From NCBI GenBank assembly GCA_017311185.1, contig JAESUZ010001757.1:868001-932000 (forward strand): a DNA stretch of 64,000 nucleotides. The letters are read 5' to 3'. A program made the translations under genes and the position numbers. Source of the stretch: Proteles cristata cristata (Eukaryota > Chordata > Mammalia > Carnivora > Hyaenidae). Shown here piece after piece: positions 45,736 through 57,684 of the stretch (position 1 is the first letter of the stretch; each line of letters opens with the position of its first letter). Below the pieces are notes generated by a model, which did not search any database, was not told the origin of the DNA, and saw nothing but the letters and a program-made list of their open reading frames with translations.

Positions 45736-45980
45736 GGGCCCCTGGGTGGCTCCGTCGGTTGGGTGTCCGACTTCAGCTCAGGTCATGATCTCATGGTTCG
45801 TGGGTTTGAGCCCCATGTCGGGCTCTGTGCTAACAGCCAGCTCAGAGCCTGGAGCCTGTTTCGGATTCTGTATCTCCTTCCCTCTCTGACCCTCCCCTGC
45901 TCATGCTCCCTCTCTCTCTCAGAAATAAATAAAACATTAAAATTAAATTAAAAAAACAATATTTGTTTCAAAAAAAAAAA
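45736..45980 (+). mobile_element. Carnivoran tRNA-Lys SINE with compound tail
   Basis: Complete copy with a 20 bp duplication (45716-45735 and 45981-46000, one mismatch). The tail holds about 45 bases of mixed A-rich sequence before the final poly(A). Confidence 0.95.
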
Positions 45981-46000
45981 AGAATAATTCACCAATCCAG

Positions 46001-47559
46001 AATCCATATATCTTTATTAAAAATTTATGTACACAACTAGCTACTACATTATTTTTTCTTGGCAGGTAACAGATATAATTTATTTTACACAGAATGCACT
46101 GGAACTGTCCAGATTTCCTGAATGAGGCACTCTTCATTCTGTTCTGCTTTACCTACCAATTCTTTTTTTGGAACAAAATCCTCTTCCCTTAGGCCTTCTC
46201 TGAAAAATATTCAGATTGCACGTCATTGTAATTCTTTTAATGGGAACTGGGAGTAACATCATGAACATTCATCCCAGATCTCAGCCTGGAGGTTAAGTTG
46301 TCCTGACCTGTGTCCTAAAGATGAGACTTGGCTGGGAAACATTGTAGAATGTCCACTGTGTCCCCAGGAACCAAGAAAGAAAGAAGATGTTAGCGTGTGG
46401 GTGACTTGGGCTTAGTCTGAGAGGTTTGTTTATTTACTTGTGGATAGGAGCTCACCATAGATATTCGTTCACTGTCAGAGGAATTTACACATTTTTCTTC
46501 TTTAAAGAACTCATACCCATTTGCTGTTTGTAAAGATAAAATTATTTGTGGTGCTGCCAAATTGAAACAGCTGTTATTCAGGATCTCCTCCAAGATCACT
46601 GCCTATTGAATCCAGTATGTGTTAATTCATACACCTCTGTTCAAACAAGTCAGGGGGTTTCGTCTGAATATGTAAAATTGGGCAAATGAGATAGGCCATC
46701 TGCTAGCTTCATTCTCTCTGTGGTTCCTTCACAGACATCCTGGGAGAATTTGACCTTTGGGTCTACTTACCTGTCTGAAAAATAACCATAATAGGCACTT
46801 TGGTACTGCCTATTTATCCCCTATTTTGGTATAGTGAGGATTTAAGAGTTAAGCTCCCTTAGTTATCCAAATGAAAGGTTTGGCACAGGCACCGACTATC
46901 ATTAAGGAAATGAGTAAAGTGACAGGCATTCTACCACCAGAATGTATTTCTGGAGTGAACTAATTTTACCTCTCGATTCTCTGTCATCAAATCCATAGTG
47001 GGATACAGTTTAGTATTAAGTGGGCAGTTTAAATTGCCTTTACTGTTCAGGCACTGAGGAGCCTCACTTAATTAGGATTAGGAATAGACAAAGGGGTAAA
47101 GAGGTATTATGAATGATTACTCTTGACACTTTCAAATAGTTTTTAAGTTCTTAAAGTGCACCTAATCCCGGATTTCAAGGAATAAAAAGAATTATGGGGT
47201 GAGGGTAGATCAGAAGGGATTATAAAAATTGCCTCATATGCTATTTGAACAAACCTTTCTACTCTTTCGCTGGAGAGTTCACTTTTGATCGCTTTACTGG
47301 AAAAAATTGTGCAAGACAGATTTGTTTAATTTTTTCCTACTTGTCTATGGTATGTCAGAGGAGAGGTAATCCTAGGAAGTTTACACTAAAGTAAAACACT
47401 GAGAAATAAGGGGAGAAGATAGGGATACTTGTAAATATAAGTTCCTTCACAAGTTTTCCTCTGGAAGAATTTTGTGCTGGGAAGTGGTAATTGGTTACTT
47501 GGTTTTAGTCCTCCATGGCTTTAAGTGAAGAAACATCAGACACATGTGTGAGCATTGGT
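46001..47559. other. Unassigned sequence with weak coding-like frames
   Basis: No repeat recognised. On the minus strand from about 46770 to 46040, open frames without long overlap follow one another, and an AATAAA signal lies at about 46013-46018. No family recognised, and chance remains likely. Confidence 0.35.
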
Positions 47560-47960
47560 CCTGATGCCAAAATGGATAAGCCATGGCCGCTGCCCTCAAT
47601 GTGCCTTCTGTCTAATGGAGGACACAGAGGTATGAACACTAAATAGAAAAAAGCTTTAAAGAGGTAGGACAGAGGCTGATCATGGAGATAACAGAGGAAG
47701 AAGAGATTCCATGTGACCTGGGTGGTCGGGGAGGGATTTCGAGAACATTTTGCACTTGGAGCTTTGATTGGATTTGGGGAGAGAACATTTCATGTTGACG
47801 TTGATGGAGAAAGAGGGACACAAAGGCATCTGTTTGGGACATGATGGGGAAACTGATTGGGTTAGCGGGTAAGGTGGAGTGGGACAGGAAGGGGGAATGG
47901 AGATTTGGGGTCAGATTTTGGAGGATGATGAAGCCTCCTCTCTGGCTACTAATTCTGTTT
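47560..47960 (-). mobile_element. LINE-2 (L2), antisense fragment
   Basis: 'gataagccatggccgctgccctcaatgtgccttctgtctaatgg', 'aaagctttaaagaggtagg' and 'gtgacctgggtggtcggggaggg' follow the antisense L2 order. Confidence 0.75.
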
Positions 47961-48139
47961 GGAACAAAACCTTAGATGAAACTGCAGAGACTCTTCAATT
48001 GCATTTGCTCTTCAGAACGAGCCATACCTGGTTCATAGTCTTGTCAAACAATGTTGCTTTAACCAGATCCATTAAGGCCCCCAAGTATTGCAATGTCTGG
48101 GCCGTTTAGCATCGGGCCACAGGTGTGAAGTGGCGGTTA

Positions 48140-48810
48140 GAATTAGAAGCAGCCTCAGAAATCACCTAGTACAACCTAGTTTTAGTTTCTTCTTGCCGCT
48201 ATAACAAATTGCCACAAACTTAGTGGCTTAAAACAACACAAATGTATTCCCTTATAGTTCCATAGGTCGGAAGTCTGAAATCAGTTTCCCTGGGCTAATG
48301 TCAAGCTACCATAAGACTTGTTCCTTCTGGGAAGGTGAGAGGAAAGCCTTTTCCTTGCCTTTTTCAGCTTCTAGTGGATGCCTGTATTCATAGGCTTCTG
48401 GACATTTCCTCCATCTTCAAATGACCTAACTCCAACCTGTGCAACCTTTGCCACCTTGCCCTCTTCTCTCACTGATTCCTTCTGGGTCCTTTTTATAAAG
48501 ACAGTTGGGATCACCTTGGGTACACCAAGATAATGCACTATAATCTCTCTGTCTCAAGTCTATTAACTTAATCACATCTGCAAAATTCCTTTTGCCATAT
48601 AAGGACACAGTCATCTGTTTCAGAGATTAGGATGCGCATATATTGGAGAGGGATTCTTTAGCCTGCCACAAAGCTCCACATTTTATAGGTGAGAGTGTTC
48701 AGCCCCAGCTAGGTCCAAGGCCACACAAATAGATGGTGACAGACCTGGGCCACACAAGTAGCTTGTGACAGACTCCTGCTTCTGACTACCAGTTCTATTT
48801 GTACTTGACC
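48140..48810 (-). mobile_element. MIR-family element split by an LTR
   Basis: Left part 48140-48178 ('cagcctcagaaatcacctagtacaacct') and right part from about 48676 ('ccacattttataggtgagag..ggccacacaaatag') are consecutive in the antisense MIR-family consensus once the LTR is removed. The right part contains a 29-base tandem duplication (48719-48747 and 48748-48778). Confidence 0.65.
48179..48670 (-). mobile_element. MaLR (MLT1-type) LTR
   Basis: Antisense: 'gctataacaaattgccacaaacttagtggcttaaaacaacac', 'ttccttgcctttttcagcttctagtgg', 'aacttaatcacatctgcaaaattcc', 'ttgccatataagg'. The outer end reads TGTGGCAGGCTAAAG in LTR sense. Confidence 0.85.
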
Positions 48811-49819
48811 ATAATGCCAACCTTTCATACTTTCCATGAGGAATCAGTGGTGCTTTCTGAGGGCAGAGATCTCAGCCAGCTAAGACCAGGACTGACCAAG
48901 AGTAGCATTTAGGAGTGGAAAAGGCTCTCGCTCCCTTAGTGTCACTGGGCTAGGACCAACTTGAGAGAAGAATAAGTGCCCTTTCTAGGACCCAAAAAGG
49001 CTGGGGAACTGTTCTCTCACTGAGTAGAGAAGAGACTGGGGAGGGGGAAAAGAGAAGTGTGCAAGAAAAGAGAAGATATTGTAGTTGAAGTGAAGTTGAA
49101 AAAAAAGGAGAAGATAATCATGTACATTCCATCATGATTCCACCTTCTTCTCTCCATGGTTTCTGAAACTAAGTATATCCTGTAACACTCTTTCTTCATA
49201 AATGCCTAGATTCTAACTTCTATAATAACTGTATTATCAGCCTCTTTATGCATTTGTTGCTCACAATTTATGTCCTTTACAGGCTCATCGTCCTCACTCT
49301 TAGATTCTCCAGAGAGTAATGATAATTTCCATCTCTTCATTATACCACAGAACACAAATAGCTGCTTGATAACAGTTTTAATCACTGTAATGATGATATA
49401 CAGACTGTATCACCCTAGTATCATTAGCATTTTTCTTTGAAAACGTTCCAGAAAAATCTCAACCTAATTTTGTGCTTCAACTGAAAGAAGAGCTTGAGAC
49501 TAATATAAAGGGCATATTATTCTCGAATCTAATAAAGGAAGTGAAGAGTACCAAGAAATCACAAAAGTGTATTGGCATTAAGCTCGAAAAGCAATGAAAG
49601 AGGTGAAATAAAACATTTGAGAGAACAGACAAAGCTTTAAAATTATTTTTAACTGGAAATGGAACTGGGACAGGTGAATACAAATGTACATTATTACCTG
49701 AGGAGGCCTCGCTGATTGATGATACTAAAATAGAAGCTGAAAAACATTTTTATCTTTACCCAAATAGTGATCTATAAGATTTAGACTAAATATGAATTAT
49801 AAGGGAGAGAAATCAAGTT
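48811..49819. other. Unassigned sequence with weak coding-like frames
   Basis: No repeat recognised. On the plus strand, about 49397-49777 gives two long stretches of one frame separated by two close stops. An upstream stretch (about 49215-49440) is open in another frame. No protein family recognised; chance not excluded. Confidence 0.35.
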
Positions 49820-49836
49820 AAAGACTATGGGACAAT

Positions 49837-50054
49837 AGAGCACCTGGGTGGCTCAGTCGGTTAAGTGTCCAGCTTTGGCTCAAGTCATGATCTCATGGCT
49901 CATGAGTTTGACAGCCACGTCAGGCTCTGTGCTGACAGCTCAGAGCCTAGAGTCTGCTTCAGATTCTGTGTCTCCCTCTCTGTCTGCTCTACTCCCACTT
50001 GTGCTCTGTCTATCTCTCCCTCTCAAAAATAAATAAATATTTTTAAAAAATAAA
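49837..50054 (+). mobile_element. Carnivoran tRNA-Lys SINE
   Basis: Complete copy. Flanks 49820-49836 and 50055-50071 are alike but decayed. Confidence 0.93.
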
Positions 50055-50318
50055 AAAGAGATATGGAACATTATGAAACGCATGTACTGAGAAATACTGG
50101 GTATTTTTAAAGTCAACACTTCCAAATATAAATAAATAAATAAATAAGAAGTCGACGTTTCCATGTCTTATAATTTCCCAGCTTGTCCAATATAGGGGAG
50201 TTTTATGCTATTGTTGTAATTTGTCCAATGTCTGTTAACAGATTTCGATGAACAATACTTAGTAGATATGTGATAAAAATTATTGATATTACTTAAGGCT
50301 TTTGGAAATGTTTTTCTT

Positions 50319-50628
50319 AATGTTTATTTATTTATTTATTTTTATAAATAGTTTATTGTCAAGTTGGTTTCCATATAACACACAGTGCTCATTCCCACAA
50401 GTGCCCTTCTCCATGCCCATCACTCCCTTCCCCGAGAACAAAATGTTTATTTATTTTTGAGAGAGAAAGAAAGCAAGTGGTGGAGAGGCAGAGATAGGGA
50501 GACAGGATCTGAAGTGGGCTCTGAGCTGACAGCACAGAGCCTGATGCGGTGCCTGAACCCACAAACTGTGAGATCATGATCTGAGCCGAAGTCAAATGCT
50601 TAACCCACTGAGTCACCCAGGTGACCTG
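50319..50628 (-). mobile_element. Carnivoran tRNA-Lys SINE split by L1 stub
   Basis: Diverged minus-strand SINE. Its tail (50319-50333) is separated from its body (50442-50628) by an L1 fragment at 50334-50441. Confidence 0.88.
50334..50441 (-). mobile_element. Truncated L1 3' end nested in SINE tail
   Basis: Reverse complement of the L1 3' UTR terminus ('atagtttattgtcaagttggtttccatataacacac'). The SINE tail sequence aatgtttatttattt is duplicated on both sides (50319-50333 and 50442-50456), marking the insertion. Confidence 0.85.
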
Positions 50629-50789
50629 TAAAAGTTTTGGTGTGTTCTTATCAACAAACTTAGCTATTGAACTTAGAATATTTATTTTCACCCATCAGCA
50701 CAGAATATATCAGAATTGAAGTCAATGTAGAATAACACATTTTTTTCTCTGAGAACTTTATTTCAGGAAAATGCCTGAAAAACCTACTT

Positions 50790-51065
50790 AAATGCTCTCC
50801 ATACCTACCCATGCAAATCTCACCTATTCTTTAAGGCCCAACTTAGTGACTACCTCCTCACAAGACTTTCACTGATCTTCAAAGTTATTTCTGACTCTTC
50901 CAAATTTCTACATTATCCTCATAATTATACATTGACTTTAATTAAAATTATTTTTGTTAAATCTATATCACCTAATATATAATAATTCTTCAAAGGCTAA
51001 GACTGTGTATTCATCTTTGCATCCTTAGATGCTGTCATACTCATTATCTAGAAATGACTAATAGA
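50790..51065 (+). mobile_element. LINE-2 (L2) 3' end
   Basis: 'tttaaggcccaacttagtgactacctcctcacaagactttcactgatc', 'cttcaaaggctaagactgtgtattcatctttgcatcc' and 'agatgctgtcatac' follow the sense L2 3' end. Confidence 0.85.
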
Positions 51066-51228
51066 GATACAGACAAACACATACAGAAAGATATAGATAA
51101 GTATAAGCATAGCAGTGTAATGACTATTCTATAGTAGTAACTCAAAATTATTTTTATGAAGTCCTAATTGCTTCACCTACTGAGTAAGTTCTTCCAGGCT
51201 TGGGGTTGAATCTTCAGATCTGTTATTT

Positions 51229-51453
51229 AAAAAATTTTTTTATGTTTTTTATTTATTTTTGAGAGTAAAAAAGAGACAGTGTGAGCAGGGGAGGGTCAGA
51301 GAGAGAGGGAGACACAGAATTCGAAGACAGGCTCCAGGCTCTGAGCTAGCTGTCAGCACAGAGACTGATGTGGGGCTTGAACCCACAAACCATGAGATCA
51401 TGGCCTGAGCCAAAGTCGGAGGCTTAACAGACTGAACCACCCAGGCGCTGCTA
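51229..51453 (-). mobile_element. Carnivoran tRNA-Lys SINE
   Basis: Complete copy with a 14 bp duplication (51215-51228 and 51454-51467, one mismatch). Confidence 0.95.
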
Positions 51454-51467
51454 CAGATCTCTTATTT

Positions 51468-52355
51468 TTAACGGACTCCCCAAGTTATTCACATCTAGCC
51501 AGTCCGGTGTTGGCCCAAGCAACATTTGGGAATCACTCATCAATAAGTCAATCAGATATCAAGTTCACCTTATTGTGTGGCTGTGAGGAATGTTCACCAG
51601 AAGTATAGGTCATTAGCAGAGAACAGGTAAACTGCTTTGGAAGGGAGAGATTACATGATTCCAAAACTGAGAAATGGAGTGTATCAGTGAGGAGTGAGGT
51701 GGGTTTGTAATTCAGATAAAGCTAATCTTTCCCAGAGGAAAATCTGGGTCAGTTCTGCCGAGCAAGCCCAGCCTGATTCTTACCCAACGGAGAGCTAAAT
51801 TAAGACCAAGCACTAACTAGGCTCTAGAGTTTTCTTTCCTTTTCTCCATTAATAATGAGAATAATTGAGTCATCCTCCTTCCCTTCTGTCAAGATCTCTT
51901 ACAATAATTTTATCTGCATTTCCACTCATTTAATTCTAAGTAAGTATGAAGACTACCCTTGATATTCTAAGTACCAAATCTTTCCCTGACTTTTTCATGC
52001 GGGCAATAGTTTCTAAAAGGAATTTTCATTAAAGATGACTCCTCACCACACAGTAATATGCCAGTAAAGAAAAAACTGCCAAGCCTCAAAGACAAAGAAA
52101 ACAGAAGAAAGATTAGGAGATTAAAGATCTCTACCTTTTTGTGACATCGAAAAAGGACAAAGTGGTAAAAGAGAAGTAGGAGCTATAATGTATAGGGCCT
52201 GCAAAGTAAAGTACTAATGTAACATGAGCTCATTCCATTACAGGATCCCTAAGAGACCTGGAAGTACATACACCAGGTTCTGCATAAGGTGAGAACTTAA
52301 CACAGAAAAATTGTTCAGAATCATGCTGTTGAGTGACTGGACCCCTAGATTTCTT
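51468..52355. other. Unassigned sequence
   Basis: No gene or repeat recognised. Confidence 0.5.
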
Positions 52356-52365
52356 AAGGTACTAA

Positions 52366-52537
52366 AGACAGGGACACCTGAGTGGCTCAATCGGTTAAGC
52401 GTCTGACTTCGGCTCAGGTCATGATCTCATGGTTTGTGGGTTCAAGCCCTGCATCAGGTTCTGTACAGACAGCTCAGAGCCTGGAGCCTGATTTACATTC
52501 TGTGACTCCCTCTCTCTCTGACTCTCCCCTGCTCATG

Positions 52538-52572
<35 letters not shown>

Positions 52573-52598
52573 AAATAAATAAAAGCATTTTTAAAAAA
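52366..52598 (+). mobile_element. Carnivoran tRNA-Lys SINE with expanded (CT)n
   Basis: Complete copy with a 10 bp duplication aaggtactaa (52356-52365 and 52599-52608). The CT tract at about 52541-52571 is longer than in other copies. Confidence 0.95.
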
Positions 52599-52608
52599 AA
52601 GGTACTAA

Positions 52609-53225
52609 GGGTAGCCTGTGATTAATGTAGAACCCCATTAACATTAGAGGATGGGGTTAATTCTTAGGCAGCATTGAATGTGGGTGGTTTCAGACATGGC
52701 AGAAAGATGATGAGTTAGACATGGGCTGACCATAGAGAGACTGAAAACATCTAAATATTGAATGATAGGATCCTCCTCCCTTTCTGCTCTGTATTTATTT
52801 TCCAGATATTTACTTCTTAGGCAGAACACAGAGGACTCCTCCTTGAAGAAACTCAATGTCACCTGAGAAGAGATTGCCATATCTTGATGTTTGGGGGGCA
52901 GGGGTTGTCTCACTTCAAATACATGAATCCTACCCTGGTTGTTCCGCAACGAGTCTCATCAGCTGATAAGCAATGTGCTTGCACACATAGAACTTTTTAA
53001 CTCCTTGTTCTTAAATGTTCTCTAGTGGCCAAGGAACATCAAATGTTCCAGGAAAGTCTTCAACACAAAAAAGAAAGACCAAATGTAAAAACAAGGGGGG
53101 GGGGGAATCAGCCTTAGAAAGTCAGATCATTTAGGGAATGGCTTCATTTTTTCGCTTATTTTTACTTTCTGAATTCCTCTAAGTGCTAGCCCTGTCTCAG
53201 GTCTAATAAATGGATTTTTGCATTT
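52609..53225. other. Unassigned sequence
   Basis: No gene or repeat recognised. An 11-base G run lies at 53095-53105. Confidence 0.5.
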
Positions 53226-53290
53226 CTCCTCCTCCTCCCCCTCTCCCTCCCCCCCTCCTCCTCCTCCTCCTTCTTCTTCTTCTTCTTTTT
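53226..53290. repeat. (CTC)n/(CTT)n polypyrimidine tract
   Basis: A 65-base, purely pyrimidine strand grading from CTC to C-rich to CTT units. Confidence 0.95.
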
Positions 53291-55490
53291 AAATGACCAA
53301 ACTCCCCTCTTGTACCTCTCTTGTTTTCTTATGCCCAAGAATGTGTTTTGACACCCCTTACTCTTTCCCAGCCCTATGCTCTTCCTTGCCCCATTCCTAG
53401 CCACACACAGGTCACTTCTCCACGAACTCAACTTCTGCCCCAGAATCTCAGCCCCGTAGCTTAGCTTTGCTCCCTGCCCACAGTTTTCTCTGACCTACTC
53501 ACCTGCCCACTTGCCTATGAGAATGTAGACTTGTTATTGTTTTACTCCACCCACCTGTTCAATACTCAAATTTCACTGGCCCTGCTGTTGTCTGCTGGCA
53601 GCTGATGGCTTTCCCTCTTTGCCAATATATAATCTTTAGGATACCAGCTAGTCTTATCCTTTTGCCTACAGCTGAATTGATGCCCTAAAAACTTAACCCA
53701 CATTAATGGTTTTTTTTTTCAAATCTTGGTCTTTCTATGGTTGAGCCATCCTAATGAATCTTTAGCTGAACACTAAGTACCAAAATGGGTCAGGCACTTA
53801 AAAGTCACCTACTATCCTATAGCCCAAGGAATAAATTCATTCAAAAGTTGCCCCTTAAAAGAACATTGTATTTTGGTTGAAGGAAGAAAGGACATCTGCT
53901 ATTCTTAATTCCCTTACGAGAAGCTGAAATCCTGATTGGCTGGGTCATTCTGTGACTTAGGTGAGTGATAATAAAGAGCTGACCTTACTATCTGTCTCTA
54001 CCAGTAAACCATGCTCTGCTACCCCAGCTTCTACAGTTGTGAGGTTTTGACCACATGGGCCTGAGTACCCCATGCTGACTTCTTCCAGCCCACCAGGATG
54101 CTCAACAAAATCTCTAGTGATGTCTCTGCTCCCAGAATTACATAGTTGAATTACTGTGGCTCTGACTATCCTCTAAACAAAGAACTTTCTTTGCAGGTGA
54201 ATTTTTGAACTTGAAAAATCTCAGAATGATTTAAATGAAGGCTGATGTATGAATACACACTCCCAAGGGACATCTTCAAGTAAGTCTTTAATTTTTTCTA
54301 GGTTCTGTAGGAAATAAAAGAGATTAAAAAACATTATTTAACTTTTTGTACTTATCTTTCAGAAGTAAGCATTCTACTTGGTGAGCCATTAAGTACCCAA
54401 TAATAAGTGAAATGCTTTCAAGGTATAAATTGAAATACGGAAAGCTTCTAAATCCACCTACGTTTTTTTCATTGTTCTTTCTTCAAAAGTCTTATTTAAG
54501 TGTAACTTGTTTTCTCATAAAATCATCTTCATATTTTAGCCCCTGAATATTACTTATTTAGTCAAATATTATAAATACTTCAAAAAACGGTGAATCATTG
54601 TCTTTAGCAAGACACATTATCATGATGCAAAGCACATGATCATAAATAAGAATACCAATTTAAAATTTAAAATTTTGTCCACCAGTTTAATTTTAATCTA
54701 GTTTGGGTTATGTTTTTATTTCCCAAATGCAAGCTGGTGCCCTTCATGGTGTATGGACGTGATTTTCAGAGGAACATAGTAATAAGAGTTAATATTAAAT
54801 GAATTACAAAGAGAGAAAGCTATGTTTTTCTCAAATTCTTTTCAGTTCTTTTTCTCAGTGCTAACATTTTTTTTCAACTGTTTAATTTTAGTTAATCTTC
54901 CTTCTTTAAATAAAGAAATCAACCCCCAGGCATTGAGGTTTTCCTATATTTCAGCTAGAATTACAAACACATTGTTATGTTTTATTGCTTTTAAAAAACA
55001 TTTGCCTCTTATTTATGATAAATAATGGTGGTATTTGATTTATTATCACTTTATTCCAAGGATTATTAAGTTGACTACAATGTAGGAAGTACACAGATAT
55101 GGTGCATGTTGGGCATCTGGTATGTGAACCATTGAAACTTAGAAAATACTGATTTGGGGAAGTGCTAGATTTGAATGTTTCTCAAGCTTGAATATTTGGT
55201 TGACTTTTTCCACTGAATCAACCAAATCAACTGGCAATTCGATGTAGACATAATCACTGGTGATTACAAATGCCAAATATTAATAAAATGCATCCATCTG
55301 GTCCTGAGGCCTTTAGATCTAATGATAGTTTTTAAAGGAGATAATTTTTTTTTAACCCGCTTGAAATCACTCACTAGTAGCTCCTATCTACCTTTAAACT
55401 TGACAGAAGTCCCTGAAAATTGGCCCCTTGACATCAACAATACCATTTAGACCAAGGAATCTTGTGATGAGTCCTGGTAAAAAAAATCAA
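53291..55490. other. Unassigned sequence
   Basis: 2.2 kb, increasingly AT-rich after 54200, with no gene or repeat family recognised. Confidence 0.45.
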
Positions 55491-55496
55491 TCCTAG

Positions 55497-55612
55497 CGGT
55501 GCCTGGTTTTGAGCCAGTGAATGGAGCATGTGACTCTTGATCTTGTGGTTGTGGGTTCGAGCTCTGTGTTGGGTGTAGAGCCTACTTATTTAAAAAAAAA
55601 TTTAAAAATAAT
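55497..55612 (+). mobile_element. Older short carnivoran tRNA-derived SINE
   Basis: 'gagcatgtgactcttgatcttgtggttgtgggttcgagctctgtgttgggtgtagag' followed by an A-rich tail. This resembles the short, carnivoran-wide subfamily without the long CT block, and is distinct from the other SINEs here. Confidence 0.8.
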
Positions 55613-55969
55613 CATAAATACCAAGCCTTTTCGTATATTAAAAATGTTTTTGTCTATTATTTGTTAACTTTTCGTCTTAATGAAAATACTAAAATAAAAA
55701 GATTCTTCTAGAACTTCTGGAGCTCATCACAAAATACATAAACACCTGCACCTAAAATGCTTGGAAAATATTTGGCTCTCAAACATTTTCATTAAAACTA
55801 AGAATCCCCAATTAATATTCATCCTAAAGCTGACATGGAAGAGAAACAACTGCTTTCCCCTGACTATATCTACACATGTACTAACCACTCATACTGTGAA
55901 TTTGTACCCTTTTGAGTGGTGCCTCTACCACTGGGCTCAAGGGGACAGAGCCACAGAATAGTGCAACAC

Positions 55970-56900
55970 AGCCCTTACTAAATAACTTCACAGACTAGTG
56001 GGATACACAGAGGAGAGTAGGACAGTGATAAGACAAGATGGGATATGATTGAGAGCTTTAATTGCACAAGTCAAAGTTACTGGGATTTGAATGAGGAAAG
56101 CTTTCTCATCAGTAGAGAAATGACAAATCCCAGAAGCGATGTGCACTGAGGAATGAGTGGAACTGAGACAGAGCAGGTATTCTAGATAAATCACCCTCAA
56201 ACTTTTCTTGAGAATATACTCTATACCAGGGGCTGAGGGCACAAAAATTAATATACTAATGATAATAATTAATAATAATAGTTTGTTACAGAAAACCACT
56301 TTGGTGGAAGACATAGATACAAATTGTTACCTTACAATGTATTAATTGGTGGATGAGATCTCTGGAAGCAACTGGAAAGGAAGAAATTAGTTCTGCCTAG
56401 GGAATTGAGAAAGCATTTATGAAGGAAATGAACTTTGATCTGGGCTGTGAATGATGAGTGGAACTTTACCAGATGGAAAAAGATGAGAAATATATTCCAG
56501 ACAGCAAGCACAACATGTGACAAGATATGAAGACATAAAAGAGCATACTGTGTTTGGGAAAGGGTGAGAACCTTCTGTGTGGTTTGAGTGTGGGGGAGGG
56601 AAGTGAGGATGGAAATGGAGATTGACACAAAATGTCTGGAAAGACATGTGACTAATTTGTGACAGTCTACATGTTATGGAATTTAAACTTCATCCTATTA
56701 GAAATTGTTTTAAGTAAAACAGTACAGTTTAGATCTTTGTTTTCAGAAGTATCATTTTGGAGAAAGGATAGAGACAATACATGAGATATGGCATTGGGGA
56801 GGTATAGAGAAGGGACCCTGAACAGAAAGTCATCCATGGGAATATGACCTAAGAGTAGGGACATTTGGAGTGAATTGTAGAGAGTCCTGAAGGCTAGATG
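55970..56900 (-). mobile_element. LINE-2 (L2), long antisense fragment
   Basis: 'tgaactttgatctgggctgtgaatgatgagtgg', 'atattccagacagcaagcacaacatgtgacaag', 'taaacttcatcctattagaaattgtttt' and 'agtatcattttgg' run in antisense L2 order. The part before about 56190 is less certain. Confidence 0.75.
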
Positions 56901-57441
56901 GGGAAGTTGGCACTGAGTTCTGTGACAACAACCACCAATGTGGCACCATATGAAGATTGATCTGGAAAGGGTCTATGGCCTGGATTATCATGAAAAGACT
57001 CTGTGGTCTAGGGCAGAGTTTAGAGTCTATAGTGATACTTAGGCAGGAGATGCAGCCCACACTATGGGCCATCAATCCACCATCTATTCTGTTCCTGCTT
57101 CTTCCTTCCAAGCTGAATCCTGGTTTTGTTCCATCTATCTTTCTTCCTCCTCCCAGGCATGATCATCACAGAGGATCTGCCCAGAGGATGAATCTGCTCT
57201 AGGATGAGTCCATGGAGTCCATTTTTAGCCAATGAGATGTGAAGAAAACCCTCTAGGGGCCTTCTGGGAAATGTATTCATTTTTTGAAAAAGCAAAACAC
57301 AGAAAGAGACAATCTCTTCTGAAAATGGTCTCCACTTGGAGACCAAGTGGAACTGCCAAGCTAGTCCATGTGACACTTGGAGCTGCCATGCTACCACTTT
57401 GCTATGAAAAAGAGAGCTAGTCTATGGACAAAGCAAATATT
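56901..57441. other. Unassigned sequence
   Basis: No repeat recognised. Minus-strand frames 56830-57111 (93 codons) and 57062-57397 (111 codons) overlap and match no family I know. Confidence 0.4.
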
Positions 57442-57456
57442 CAAGTTACCTGATTT

Positions 57457-57669
57457 CTTTTTTTTTTAAGTTTACTTACTTATTTTGAGAGAGAGAGAGA
57501 GAGAGAGAGAAGAGCTGGAGAGGAGCAGAGAGAGAAAGAGAGAATCTCAAGCAAGCTTTGCACTGTCAGTGCAGAGTCTGACATGGAGCTTGAACTCACA
57601 AACTGAGATTATGACCTGAGCTGAAATCAAGAGTCAGACACTTAATTGACTGAGCCACCTAGGCATCCC
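57457..57669 (-). mobile_element. Carnivoran tRNA-Lys SINE
   Basis: Diverged copy, yet with a perfect 15 bp duplication (57442-57456 and 57670-57684, caagttacctgattt). Contains a GA-rich block. Confidence 0.94.
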
Positions 57670-57684
57670 CAAGTTACCTGATTT

